Positions 11,874 through 25,469 are shown, numbered from the stretch's first letter. The stretch is 64,000 nucleotides of DNA from Isoetes taiwanensis (GCA_021234155.1 JAJEKV010000041.1:7760917-7824916), one strand, 5' to 3'. Translations and numbers: made by a program. Notes: a model not told the origin generated them from the sequence alone.

Positions 11874-11943
11874 GATGATGATTTTGAAGTTAAGTATAAT
11901 AATACAATGATGATGATTTTGAAGTTAAGTATAATAATACAAT
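11874..11943. repeat. 35-bp tandem duplication
   Basis: Two identical units, beginning GATGATGATTTTGAAG, lie at 11874-11908 and 11909-11943. Confidence 0.9.
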
Positions 11944-12767
11944 GATCAATAGTTGCCTAGAAACCACAGATTCTAAGTGTTCATTTGTTGCAAAATGGCC
12001 ACTTGGCAGAAGGCGCTTTAGTGATTTGTAAGATACTTGCAAGCAAGATATATAAAAGTAGCTACTAGTGTTGTATGACACATGACACAACTATAGCAAC
12101 ACTTCTATGACAAGTGAGATTCTATGACAAGTGAGACTAATGGCATGAACATGACATTTGACATATGTCATAAGTTTCTCAATACAATAATAAGTTTGTA
12201 TTGATGTCATAAGTTTCTCAATACAGGAGACATAAAAGTGAGTAGCAATATATGACATAAGGCATGCCACATTTTTAAATTATATAATTGGAGTGAGATG
12301 CATTTGTTGTTTGTTATATAAAATATGAGAGGTGCATTTAGTGTTGGTTAGGTGCATTTAGTGTTGGTTTTATTGTATCTGGTAGCTTCACATTGTGCTT
12401 AATGCTCAAAACTTCATGTTGCGCATCTTTGCTGTAAAAAAACTTTCTTTGATATTCTTCCTTCCCACGTGAACATCCAGAGAAGAAGAAGTTAGTATAA
12501 TGAAAAATAAAAAATCATGCCAACGTCATCATTAAAACTTTCAAGTGGTCTCATATGATGTTGGATATCCTAGGTCATCACGCTTCTGCATCATGCATGG
12601 GCATACAAGAGTTGAAAGCCAGAGTTGGAAGATGAGTCTAAGGAATTGGAATTCCTTTGCCATGTGACTAGATAATTCTTGCCTTTTTTAGTTGAGAGGT
12701 GATTGGTAGTTTTGGGGCATCGTTTCTAATGTTCGGTCCAATTTTTGTAGTTTGTAATTTTTTTCAC

Positions 12768-15700
12768 ATGGATTCGGAGGACGAAGAATTTGATGTCTTC
12801 AAAGCCAAAAAATGGCGGGGAAATCGTAAATCTTCATTTGCGGTAAGCATTTTGATTAAGTTTAACCTAAATAGGTAATTATGGGAACCTAAATAAGTAA
12901 TTATGGGCCCTAAATATGTGAATATGAAAGATCTTATAAATTGGAAGCCTCTGGAGTGTCATGCCTAATGCATATGGATTTAATTAGTTGGCACCATCAG
13001 AACAAGAATAACGTCTAACCAGTTGGGATAACTAAAGAATAGGAATCTTTTTAAAAAGGAGATGTAATATAACCATTTTCAATTTTTTTGAGAATCTCAA
13101 CCCAATCTTTGTCCCAGTCACAGCATTGTAAACCTTTCTATAATCCGTGGTACATTCCTTAGAGTAAAGAACAAGGTTCATCCTTACATACATTTAGAAC
13201 CCGTCAAAAAATGCATTGAGTCCAGAAATGGATTGGCAGTTGTGTTTTAAATTATTCATTTCTCAGATCCTGTCCAAAATTGAAAATTCAAGTAACGAAT
13301 GTGTCAATTGTATCAGCAAGTATTTCATGCTCGTGAAAGAGACCAACAAGGGGTGAAGGTTCCATCAAAGACTGCTGGAGATCAACGGGTTGCAAGGAAA
13401 TCACAAATAACTGTTGAGGTTGTACCTTTATCTCCGGTTGTGGCACATTGTTATTGGGCTGCATTGCTTTCCATTCATGGACATAACTTTTTTTTCCCAG
13501 TCCCAAAACAAGGGAGGCATCAATCCACTAGCGCTCATGGAGTTTAAGAAAGCTTTTGACGCAAATCATCATGGGGAGCTTAACAAGGTAACTTCGAAAA
13601 ATATTGTTTCAGAATTGAGATTACATGCTTCCGGATATTCATGCCCTTGACATGGTGTTGCAGGTTAACTTCATCAAAACATGCAAGGGCATACATGATA
13701 TGGCATCAGAGATGAGGTTTAAATACAATGTGAAAGTTCTTATAGGTTATTGACAAAAGATATAAGTTTTATTGAATAGACATCTAGGTAAAAGCCTTAC
13801 AAAAATGTCCCTTAATGTTCAGCGAAGGGGAAATGGAGTCATTTTTTATGAAAATAGACGTAAATAACAAAGGTGTAGTTGACTGGGACGACTTTACAAC
13901 ATTCATCCTGCTGCAACAAGTAAGACATAAATGCAATCTGTTACCTAAGCATCGTAAGACAATTAATCTATGTAGATGTTTTTACTAGAGTTGGGAAACG
14001 AAGAGCATATATGATGCTGCTTTCTACAATGTCGCACGCAACTGAATTTTGAAGGGCAAATATTGTGCAATAATTGATTCGAATTAATGGAGGTTTAATA
14101 TAATTTAACAGATTAAGAGAGATCATATATTGAAAATGGTTGCATTGTTGAATTGTTTTCTAACCAAAAAAATATGATAAGGATCCCTTTTTTTTTTTTT
14201 CTTGCATTGCCTGTCTTGATTCCTCACAAAAGATGAGGCTAGTTAGCAGCTTTCACTTGCTTCACATTTAGAATTTATGCCATTAATATGATACGGATTC
14301 CACATTTGCCTAATAATAATGAACAAAACAGCTTTTATGGCTTGCAGTTGGCAAAGGAGAATGAACCCGGTTCAGAAACTGCTACTTATGTTAAAATGAA
14401 AAACACTGGAAAGAAAGGCTCGTTGAATGAGGATGTGTCAGATTCAGATCTCTCGGAGGATGAGGATATACCTGTGCACCCACGACCTATTTTGAAAAAT
14501 TACAAAGTTGTCAATACAACGCTTGAGCGCCCAGGAAATATCATTGAACGTGTAAGAATAATGGAATATGCATGAAGGATAATATTTGAAGATGGGACTA
14601 TATCGGTCGAGCATAATGTTGAAATATAGTTGAAATAGAAATGTTTGCATGCGTTTCCTATTTTGTCAAATTATCTAATATTCTGTGGCTTCAGATTATT
14701 TTCTTGAATCATATACAAACGTATGTCACTGCAACTCAAGATGGAATGCTGAATCTCTGGCATGCAGACTCACTTAAACTCCTGCGTTCTCAAAGAAATG
14801 GAAGTGGTGGTATTCCTTTAACTTTATATTAAGCTTGCTTTCTGATGGTATTTCTAGCTTTGCATTTTCTGGCATAATAGGAAATGTAGCATGCATTAAA
14901 AGAGCAATATACATTTTGTTCACACTATTTACATAATAATTTCCGTTTCTCTCCCTCCTACTTGTCAAGTTCAATCTGTAGGAAAAGCTATTTGGGTTAA
15001 ACTTGGAAGAAGAACCCGAGCCATGAACTGGAGAACAAATAATATTGAACTTCTATTAAAAGCACCACATGACAGCAGTAGTCATATGCTTAGGAGTAGT
15101 AAGAAGAGCTGAATAAATGGCCACACTCTCATCCAGCTCCATTTTTCAATTAGCCAATGTTTAAGTGGTTGAATGTCTAATTCTCTAATTTATGAAGGTT
15201 TGGTAGATCTTCAATAACATCTGCTACTTTAAAGTTGAAACTGAACGAGCCAATAGTTGTAGTGCCCTTAGTAGGTGAAGAATTGAACATACACTTTTTA
15301 AAGGAGTGCCAATTATTCCACATATGGCCAAGTCTCCGTTCAGTGATTGTAACACATATAATGACGTAAAAAACATGACATGGAGGCATTGTCCTGGCTC
15401 TTACTATCCTCCAAAGTGTCTATATAATTTTCACGATCTCCTTTGTTAAAACATTTACATCTTAAAATTTCCATTATGCATATTTCATATTTATGATCAA
15501 GGAGGTGAAATTTGATGTCCTCAGTCAATCTACTTGTTTTCATTATTAGCATTTATTGTTCCCGCAATTTAATAAAACTGTTGTTGATTAGACATTTGAA
15601 AGAGATGGCGACGAGGTAATTCGGACAAAATATATGTTATATAGACAGGGCAGTGGTAGGAGCTTAGCTTGTGGGCGGGAGATCTTGGGTTTGATACCTT

Positions 15701-18700
15701 GCTAGACCATCTTGAGTTTCTAACACCATGTTGGAAACTATATGCGTGAGCACAAATAGAGCCAGCTAGTGCAGCTGGTTTGCAAGGAGCAGGTCTTGGG
15801 AATTAATTCGTTTCAGTTTTCTGACATGGTGATGCAAGGTTGGTAGTGCCAATTTCCTATGCTGAAAAGGCTTCAAGGAATAATCATTACCAACTTGCTA
15901 GTCTTTTGATGCAATTCTACTTATGGGTTTATTATATAACTAGCTACATTGTCCTATTTTTAGCAAATGGCTAGTTTATCATAATTCTGCAATCTTATTT
16001 GTATATTTGTTACTTTATCCTATTTCAAGAGGTAATTTCATGAAAGAGCTCTCCAACTGGCTACTTTATTGAAGTCTTGCAATTCTATTTGTAGGTTCCT
16101 TGTATAACTTGGTACATTGTCCTATTAAAAAGTGGTCTCACAAGGCAACTCATAATGTTGAGATGGTAGATCTTAGGCATCACATTTGTAGACCAATTTT
16201 ACCTTTTTGATTTGCTACATCTTGCAATATTTACATGTCTTAATGGTGCAGCCTGGATAACTGACATTGTGGCAATGGCGCAACAGCCGCTTGCTGTCTT
16301 TGCAATGGACCAAAGGTATGCTTTAGAAAAAGAATGGTAACTTTTGGAACATAACACCATTTCCATTTGCATTTCTCTGCCCGAGCATGCATAGTCTCAG
16401 ATGTCATTTCTTTATAGTTGATACATATGGTCCTACCTTGGCCCGTAGAGCTCTAGTGTGTGCGTATGTTTGAAAGGCTAGATGTTAAAGTATGATATAC
16501 AATTTACACGAATAAATGGACCAATGTCAAATGTGGCAGCGATACTTTAGGATTAGCCCTTATCATGGTTGCGAAGCATGGTCTTGGGCTCTGAGATGTG
16601 GTCTCCTTTATGCAGCTTAACATTCTATGATACTGGAAGATTGTCTTTTGACGTCTTAGGCTGTATTGAAGATTTGGTAAGTGAGAACATGTAGATTTCT
16701 GAACGCTTTAAATCTAACATTAATCTATTGGACAGAAAAGTGGACCCTTATGTGCTACCTGGTTAAGGACTCCAGAATGTGATAAACTGCTTTATGGTGA
16801 TGATCGTGGCTATCTTCACATGTTTGACTTTTCAGATGAATGGGGAGGGTAAGATATAGTAAAGACATTAACAATTTTTGCAGTAAGCCAAGCTAGCATA
16901 GTATAGTTATCCACAAATTGATGGATGGTAAATTTCTTTTGTTTTGTGAAAATTGTTGTGTTGAGTGCTCCGTTCCATGTTACTTTTCAATAGGGAAAAC
17001 CCTCGTGTTGCGCCCGGAGTCAGTCAAGATATGCTTCCGGGAATGTCGGAGAAGGTTCCTTGGAGGATACATACCAGCTGGATTACCAAAATCAAATATC
17101 TAGCTCATTCTTCGTCTTTGCTGAGTTGTTCAATGGATAGTACACTCCTCATGCTTGACCTTGACAAGGAGAAAAAGAAGTGGTCAGCCAAGGAGCATAG
17201 TCATGGAATCTACACACTAGATTACTGCAGGTGAGTTTTGCCTCTTTAAGGTGTGTTGCTAACTAATTTATACACCAGGCCATAGACCTTGATCTTGGCT
17301 AGCTGCAACGTATATCCAAGCAATAAGTGCGGGTATGCTATAAATTCGCAGATCATGTGTATCTCTTTTTATGCATCTGTTACCTCGTTAGAATTAGCTC
17401 TGTTGAATTATTTATCAAATATGAGTATCATTTTTTATTTGTGTCAGATAGTTGGAAGTGAGATTAAGGGAATGTAGAGACTCTAAACTAGATAGTTACT
17501 AGATGGTAGTTAAATAGGAGCGAATCTCAAAGTTCACCCAAGCAAGTGGGAAGATTTCAGGAATATCTATAGAATGTGTCATCGATGAATGAACTTCAAG
17601 CACCCTGTTTTGCGATGGTTAAATATATATTGAAACAAAAAAAATCTCAAATTTGACTAGATTAGTAATGACTTGCATGTCTAATGTCGGACCTACTTGC
17701 AGTGCTAATTAGTGGTGGTTGATTAAGTGAGCGTGAGATGACATTAATCATTGCAGGAGTCCAATGAAACTAACACATGGGTGTCTTTCCTTTGGTAGAT
17801 TTCAATTGAATTTTCCCTTTCTTTCTGATTGATGTTGTTTTAGCAAATCTAGTAATAATTGCTTGTCTTATAGTAAATTATTGGAAAGCCTTCTAAATTG
17901 ACATTTTCAGGAACTATAATTTTATCGTAACATGTGGTTTAGAACGATACATAAAGATATGGAATCCATTCACAGCAAAAACAATGGGATCTCTTCATGG
18001 ACATCAATCTCCAATAGTGGTTGGTGTCTTGAGTCGTTATGCCTATATGTAAAGGTCACATCATTGTTAAATGTTGTTCTTATTGAGCAAGGTTCCTTTA
18101 AATCAGGATGTGGTCATCAATGAAGATGATAATCAAATCATAAGTGTGGCAACAGACCATGTAATCAAGATATGGGACGTACGAAGTAATAGATGCATGC
18201 AAACTATTATAGAGAAACCAGCTGACAAGACCACAGACCCTCCTATTCTGTGCAGGCTTCTATATGACAAGAGACGTGGTGTACGCTAATAAAACCCAAT
18301 ATTATACAACTTGATTATTAACACAAAGTCTGGATGATTTTGGTGACTTGAGCTTACAGTAGAATTAGTACCAAATCTCGTCTCTTAATACCAGAATAAT
18401 TATGTGTTTCACAGCACAACATCTTACTCTCTGGTATGACTTTAGTTTCTTAAAACTAGGATGCTAGGTTTTTGAGCTAGGAACTTTTCTTATCTAAAGA
18501 CTCTACTGTGTTAGGTTCTTCTTGCTGGAGGTTCTATTTTTGAGTCATGGCATAAAAGGCTCGCCAGCGAGACACGATCATGCAAAACGTGTTCCACACT
18601 TTACAGTTCTGCTTTTCGTCAGGTGACTAACATGCCAACTTATCATATTGGTGTTCGGTACCACAAATAATACTCACGTGAACTTGTGGGTAGGCAGTGT

Positions 18701-21700
18701 TTGTCAACTCTAGAAGATCCAAAATAGGCTTTAATAGGCATCCTTTTGCAAAAAGTTTGTTTGTGGCTGGCTTGCTTCGGTTTTAGTTTTAGTCTGCTTT
18801 TCTATATATATTTAATGCCAGATTCCTAGAGACCTCATCTGGATGATCATACATGGCACATGATGGGGGAAGAGTGACAGGACTAGAGGAACTAGAGGAC
18901 CCCTTGAGCAAAGATAATGGCAATCAGCCGATGGAAAATTCTGGAACTTATGGACCTTAGAAAAAATAACGTAAGATTAGATATGATAAATGCATTCATA
19001 ATTTAGAAAGACTTTGCAGTAGATGGATCACAACTTATATGAACATGTTAGGGAAGGCACACAAGCTGTATATACACATTAGGCGGTAAATCGGACTGCA
19101 ACTCAAATGGGTCTCCCTTACATGCCATGAAACTTCAATTCTAGCTGTTTGCGTGTTGGAAGGTCTCTGCAGAAACTCTGTTGTCTATTACACATGTTGC
19201 ATCTGCCCTTTGCTTCTACGCAGAATTACGTCCGCCAAGTTCTTCCCCAACATTAGCGTACCATCTTGTAGTTAGTATTCAAATCATATCAATCGAATTA
19301 AAGTCCTAAAATACACATGTCAACAGAGAATCAAGTGCATTTCATTCTGATTGTGTTGTTCCTTAACCATGGTGTTTGTTAACCATCTGGGCATAAACTA
19401 ATTTATCAACACAACTCTTTTTGTGTGATGGTATAAGGAATTCCCCAAATTCGCAATTGCATATTTCTGGTGCATTGAGACTCGTTTATTATTATTTCTT
19501 TTCTGATATATGATATAGCTTCTTAGAGTTTTTATTGCTAATAACTCAGGTCGTGATTGCCGAAGTTGATTCTCTTGTGCTAGTTTGGAATGTTGATAAT
19601 GGTGAACATGTTTTTTCATTCTCCGATTCACATCGGTATGCTTTTCAAAATCTATATATTACTGTGTCTTTTGAAATTTACACTAAGATTGTATGATAAT
19701 CTTTCACTAGGGGAACAAAGATATCTGCCATGAGCCTTGATGTATCAGGAAGGAGACTCTTAGTAGGTTCCCAGGATGGAAGCTTGCGAATGTGGAATTT
19801 TAACAATGGCCAGTGTTTGAAGGAGTTTCTTGGATTTGGCAAGGTTTGTTTTATGTTCACAACCTTTTTACCCCGCACGCATCCTTTACATGTTCAATAA
19901 TATCTTTTACATCTTTTACATAGTTAGAAACCACCTTAGATTTGAGGCGACGGTTAGGAAAATAAAGATTTTGCCTGGTTGGCCTAAAATCCTAATGTGA
20001 GCACTAAATTTGAGATGAGGCCGGATTTGCCTTGAGTAGCGGGATTTCAAGTCAATTAAACAAAACAACTTCCCCTTGGAGACCTAATCTTGTAAGTTAA
20101 ATAGGAAACTTATCGACTTAATCGGGATCAGTCGACTTCTCGTCTGCGCTTTAATCATTCTGTCACTTCGGATTTTTTTTCCTCTGATAATTGGCGTCGG
20201 AGTTTAGTTTTCTATTTCACTTCATTTTAACCACCATCAAGTTGATATACTATTCTTGATGGTGAGTCCTTTATCTCTTTGGTTAAAAGTGGACCATCGA
20301 GAGCTTTGTAGTGGATTTGACATATTATGGCCAAATCTTTCCATTATTATGTACGGCTAATACTATTGTTACGCGTTCGGATCTCGAATTTCCTGTTCAA
20401 ATGTTTTTGAAATCATTGTCTCAAATGTCAAAGACTTTAAAAGATCTCTTTTATCTAAGTTACTTAGACCTTTGCAGCTTGAGATGGGATTCCTAGTCAT
20501 GCATGTGTATACAATCTGGCCAATGTGAGATCTCAAGGTTAATTAACTCAATGACTTTTTGAGGAACGATCTCTTACCACTGCAGTAATTTATCGGCACA
20601 TAATCTGGACTTAATGAAAATGGTACGTCAATGACCTTATACATGGGATGAGTTGGCGATGTCTCAAATAAAAGGATGGAAGATCTCCCTTCTAAGAAAT
20701 AATTCTAAAAAGTCCCCTAAACATTTCTCCCATGCTAAAGGGTGAGCTGAGATCCATATGCTCTCAGGTTCGAGTCCTCAATACGACATGAAATGCAGTG
20801 CAAGGGTTGTTCTACAGTGGTGGTCCTATCGATCGACGATTGGCGATTTGAGTACATCAGTAGAAACGGGAGGGAATTATAGAATCCAAGACAACAATGA
20901 AGACTTCTGGGGTGAAACCAGATGACACAGTAAATAAGCCAGAAAAAAAATAATGGTTCAGCAAAACAGGCTCTTAGTAACATCGTATAGTTATGTTTTA
21001 AATAGATGTTTATAATTCCATTTTAAAGACATCTTAAACGCTAAACAAGCCAGAAAAAAATAATGGTTCAGCGAAAAATGCGCTTAGTAACATCGTATAG
21101 TTATGTTTTAAGTAGATGTTTATAATTTAATTTTTAAGACATCTTAAATGCTCCGAGAACAGGAACACTGTGTGCTCGGTCTCTTGGATGCGTTTTTGTT
21201 TGATAGATGTGAATGTGTCATTCTTTTTCTAGTGAGCAGAATTCTAATGATATTTGACTTACAGGAGGAAATTACATGTGTTGCATGCTTAGAAGAAGGT
21301 AGATCACGATTTGTTGCAGCTGCTGGCTGGCATGGAAAGGTGCTGTAGGTTGCTCTAAATTTGATTGGATGAGTATGATGCTAATGCAATAATATGCATA
21401 ATAATGTGGAAAATAAGTTGCTGGAGAATCAAATGATGTGTTTGGCGTTCTTAATTGCAATTCATTTTTCTCTCAAGATTAGATCATTTCACACATGTTG
21501 AAGTCAGAGATATTTTGGCATTGCATGTAGTTTTCTGCATCATTTATAGCTATTCCGGTTTTATAATTTATGCGATCCATCCAAATCCCTAATGTCCTCT
21601 TTATTTTTTCCTTGATTCTATAATGACACTATGTAAAGCACAGATAGCCTGTCCCTTTCTAGCCCGGCAGAAGAATAGTGTGTGTGATTACTTGTTGTAT

Positions 21701-24309
21701 CACCTTTTTGGAAGTCAACCAAACATTGTGTATTATTGGAGTCTTTATATGATTGTGCTCCTAAGATTTAGCTATTGATATTTTGTCAGGTGTGCATATG
21801 GCCTGATGGTCCTAAAGAGACAGAGATTGTGGAACGTTCAATGAAAGGACACAGTGATGACATTAGTTGTATGACCCTCTGTGCACCTAACAGCATTGCC
21901 ACGGGAGGCTATGATGGAAAGGTTACATGCAAGTTCGACTTTATTACTTTTGATTTTAAAGAACTTGTTGCTGCTTTCACATTTCGTATTGCCATGATAT
22001 ATTCTTGTCTCAATTAAGTTAGGATTCTGCAGGTTATTGTATGGAAACTCGATGGCACAGTCAGGTGTAAATTCCTTTTGCCGCTTTCAAAAGATGGAAA
22101 ACCGAAGGCTATGAATCACCTCCTTCAACTTCCACAGGTGTTTCGAGACTGCTGTTTAGAACCATATCAGATAGAGTTATTTTTCTGGTAAAATAGTTGA
22201 CAGTTGGGCTTCTTAGACTATGGAGCTATAAATTAGAAGCTTCCTTTTCATCTCTAGCTTTGGCAAGGATCATGGCTTCGTTACTCAAGAACAGAGAAAC
22301 AAAGAAATAAGAAAGATCTATTAGTATCTGCTAGAGTTTTGCAATCACTTCTTAGGGCAGATTCTGTAGAACGGAATTAAGCTTTGTGATCACTTCTTGG
22401 GGGCCTGTACTTGCTTTTGTGTCAGGAGTCTTTTATTCTTAATTTCATTTTGAAATTTGTGGGATGGATTATATCCAAATTCTCACTTAGCAACTTCAAT
22501 TTAAAAGATCCAAATCATTGCCATAGATTTAAACGAGTCTGGATGAATCTTCACAGGGGACAATCACCAACATGATTAGATATATATATGATATATACAT
22601 ACATGATCATATAATGTTCATCGAGCATGATTACAAGAAGTGTAAAGAAAAGAGGTATCTTATTCTGAAATACCTCTTAGATAACGCTGATGTTTCCTTT
22701 CAGGACAGGATATTGGTTGGTTCTGTATCTGATGGTGAAATTTACTTTTGGCGAGTCTTTGATGCTCGAACGGTAGGCTTTGATTGTTCATTGTACTGAA
22801 ATCATGTTAGAGTTGACTTAAGGTGGTTGTGCTTTTGCTATCAGATATACGTATTAACTAGTGGTCATCATGATGAACCTGGTCCAGCATGCACAGATGC
22901 CAATAATGAGGTTCTTAACTGGCTTATTGTTCCTTCTGCCTGTTATTTGAGTGGTCATGCTCTTCTATTTCTGTCTCATGATTTGATTGCAGATTCTTTT
23001 TAGTTCTGATGCTAGAGGGTATATCAAAGCCTGGGATTTGAGTGTTTGCAACTTTAAAAGTGAAGACTGCTCAATTAGCAATCTCTCAGAGATGCTCCAT
23101 TTCCGTGCTCACCATGAGCGTATTGTAAGACTAGCTTTTCTTTAGTAGGATTTTGATTTTAAGTTAATGTTTTCCCACAGGTATTATTCCACAAAAATAA
23201 ACTAAAAAGGAACCATGTGATTTCAAGGTGGCAATGGAATTTATGGAAAAGGAAAGGATACTTTTAACAACATCCCTCTTTGGGACATGGTCGGTAATTG
23301 AATCATGACACCCCAATCTTGGACTTTACTTCTCCTCTATGTATGTTGACTGCTTTAACAGTTTCCTGGTTTTCATTGCAGCCGACTATGGACAGATAAG
23401 GGAACAAGAATAGGTCAGTTTGGACAGTTAGAAGCTTGGGATCTAAGAGCGCCCCAAACATGGTCTAGCCGTCGTCCTTCCTACATTTCACCATCTTCAC
23501 AAGAAGAAGGTGCCACTCCTGACAGCTCAAGGGTTAGTTCCAGCACCGGAACATCTCGTTCAAGCTCTAGCAGAGGAAGCAGGCTATCGTTGGTAGAAAA
23601 GATCACGATACCTGAAGCTGTTGAGACGAAAGAGAAAACTGATACAGAAAAGTATATTTTGCTGACTTGTTAACTTGTGTATCTGAATCATTCCTACCCT
23701 TCAAATGAAGCATTTTTCAAGGCATTGGTGCACTCTGTTGCAGGTCAATAGAGGAAAAAGCAGCTTCAATATTAGAAGCTGGTGCTCCAAACTTTAGGTT
23801 AGAATCATGGTTTGCTCCTCTTCAGGCAGCTTATCATCGGCAGCTACCTATCAAGGTTACTACCAACATCTGTTGCTATGTAGAAAATTTACACCCATGG
23901 TTGGTGTTAATGTTGGATACTCTTTGTTGCACAGAAAATAGTTCCTTGGGGCCCTATATTTCCTGCAAATTTTGAGCATGTCGAAAAGCCTCCTCCAGAG
24001 TCTGTCACAGACAAGTCAGTTTCAGTCCGCGCAGGAAGAAAAAAGAAACATATGGTAATGTTATATTTTCACAAAAAATGTCACCTTGGTAATGGTGGCT
24101 TTCAAATTTGAATTTTATAAGGTCAGACTTAATGTTTATTTTAACACCTATACCAGGACCCAATGAGACTGTCACTACCAAACATTCAATTTAATATGCC
24201 AAAAGAAAAGCTCGCAACATTGACTGGTCGAAAATCAGTCAGGAGTTTAAGGAGCACGACAAGGAGCGTTTCTACTGCAAGAAGCATCTCAACAAACAAA
24301 AGTCGTTAA
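12768..24309 (+). CDS. EF-hand and WD-repeat protein, WDR49/WDR64/WDR95-like, 27 exons
   Basis: Complete spliced gene of about 1,014 codons. Exons: 12768-12842, 13317-13352, 13501-13587, 13664-13716, 13823-13919, 14348-14551, 14695-14806, 16252-16315, 16616-16676, 16736-16848, 16994-17230, 17911-18019, 18107-18280, 18515-18622, 19550-19635, 19711-19843, 21265-21339, 21790-21921, 22033-22137, 22704-22772, 22845-22910, 22993-23124, 23228-23289, 23382-23651, 23744-23855, 23935-24054, 24157-24309. All introns are GT-AG and phases agree; the sum, 3,045 nt, divides by three. Exons 3-5 hold two degenerate EF-hands (loops starting DANHHGEL and DVNNKGVV). Exon 7 opens the WD region; later hallmarks are WITDIVAMA, WRIHTSWITKIKYL, TCGLERYIKIWNP, GHQSPIV, HVIKIWDVR and GSQDGSLRMWNF. 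The tail is Ser/Arg-rich and basic. Family members are cilium-linked, probably scaffolds in the axoneme. Exon 2 (36 nt) is the least certain. Confidence 0.85.
13501..13919 (+). other. EF-hand pair of the WD-repeat protein (exons 3-5)
   Basis: Exons 13501-13587, 13664-13716 and 13823-13919 encode two EF-hand-like units. The first loop has D, N, G and a hydrophobic residue in place but His at loop position 5 and Asn instead of Glu at position 12. The second has D, N, G, V and ends in Asp at position 12. The first therefore probably binds calcium poorly; the second might still bind it. Confidence 0.6.
14552..16251. other. Introns 6-7 with tRNA-like SINE relic
   Basis: At 15653-15715 there is GGGCAGTGGTAGGAGCTTAG followed by GGGTTTGATACC, the A-box and B-box arrangement of a tRNA-derived SINE. 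A second weaker one may lie at 15752-15803. The rest of these introns shows nothing recognisable. Confidence 0.4.
14695..23460 (+). other. WD40 repeat region (exons 7-24)
   Basis: Exons 7 to 24 encode a long run of WD-like units, enough for about two seven-bladed propellers. W-containing strand ends seen in order include LNLWHADS, IKIWNP, IKIWDVR, VLVWNVDNG, LRMWNF, VCIWPDG, VIVWKLDG, IYFWRVFD, IKAWDLS and CRLWTDKG. Exon borders often fall at the unit borders, and exons 17-22 are all in phase 0. Confidence 0.75.
20936..21152. repeat. Tandem duplication of about 110 bp inside intron 16
   Basis: Two diverged direct copies (20936-21042 and 21047-21152) share AATAATGGTTCAGC, TAGTAACATCGTATAG and GACATCTTAAA. 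They lie in the long intron before the exon at 21265. Differences at several sites show the duplication is not recent. Confidence 0.85.
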
Positions 24310-24457
24310 CAAAATGCAGAAAACTTCAAGGAGGTTTTGACGTGGGCCTTGGAGTATCAGCAATCAGATTATCTAGTTTTGTATGATGTATTTGGAAAAT
24401 TATTCTTGCTATTGCTTGACAGGAGCATATGCTTAGGTTTTAGCAGATATGAGAGGG

Positions 24458-24546
24458 ATAACACCCTGGGACGAGGGTGTTATGTCCTATTATAACAAAT
24501 GAGGGCCGGAGGCCCGAGTTTGTTATAGTCGGGCATAACACCCGAG
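24458..24546. repeat. Cluster of perfect and near-perfect hairpins
   Basis: A perfect 10-bp stem ATAACACCCT / AGGGTGTTAT with a 6-base loop lies at 24458-24483. A second hairpin at 24491-24527 has outer arms TATAACAAA / TTTGTTATA and inner arms GGGCC / GGCCC. A third CATAACACCC at 24534-24543 can pair with the first hairpin's right arm. The block starts about 150 bases after the stop codon of the WD-repeat gene. It looks like a foldback or MITE relic. Confidence 0.7.
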
Positions 24547-24549
24547 TTC

Positions 24550-25290
24550 TAGGGTGGTTTTGTAGTGGTTTTATGGTGGTTTTCATAACAATGTAGGTGT
24601 TTATGGCCATTTCGCATAACAAACTAGGTGGCTTTTTGATGTGTTACTGGTGGGTAACACCACTGCAACCAACGGCTGAGTTTGATTTCAGCATTAAAAC
24701 TTGAGGGCCAGGTTGTTAAGGAGTTGCGGAGAACAGCGTGGGTTGATAGAATATGCTTGCAGATGTGTTTTTTAGACGTTTTTGGACCATGCCATTGTGA
24801 CGTGAAATAAATCTGCTCATTTTTACGTGGCGTGAATTAAGTGGGCTTAATTTGGTAATGTGTGGATTCGCGTGAGGCAGAGTTAGGGTTAAAATCAGGG
24901 TGCAATGCGCTGGAATGGCTATGGCCCCATTCTATTAGATGCATTTGTTCTTGTGGTTGGATGAACTAGTTTTTTTCATTGCACGGAATCTTAGTGTAAC
25001 AAGAGGAGTGTTCGATCCTTTGATGTGATGATCAGAGTTATATATGGAATATATAAATGTGGAACTTGTATTGGGAACTAGGTAGATGGTGTACATTATA
25101 CTCCAATGTTGGGAACAAGGCTTGAGTTTAGGGCAATTTATAGAAATGCCTCGTGTTTTTACTAAATTACCAAAATGCTTTGGTATTTTTCTAAATTATA
25201 AGAATGCCCTTATATATATTCCTCTCTCTCAAAAAAAAAAAAGGGAGAGAAGAAAGCTATTTTAGTGCGTGCTCCAGATTCTTGCTAGTC
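24550..25290. other. Intergenic, no gene recognised
   Basis: AT-rich region with a short A-run near 25230. No motif is recognised. Confidence 0.5.
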
Positions 25291-25469
25291 CAACGGAGCT
25301 TTTGCCAAAGTCAATGGAGCTTCTAGTCAAAGTCGGTGGAGCTTTTAGCTAAATTCTTCCTAACAATGTTGGTTGACTCAATCATGGTTTTCCCAATATT
25401 TAAGGATCATGCAAATTCACTTTATGATCTCTGTATAATTGAAATTCTTGAAACAAAAGCAAAGGGTTG

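Larger units (their letters stand above)
9530..12767. other. Upstream intergenic region of the WD-repeat gene
   Basis: AT-rich sequence with several short tandem duplications: a 33-bp unit at 11274-11339, a 35-bp unit at 11874-11943, and a 20-bp unit near 12331-12370. A degenerate box B-like GGGGTTCAATTCTCC lies at 10432-10446. I see no defined core promoter for the gene that starts at 12768. Confidence 0.5.
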
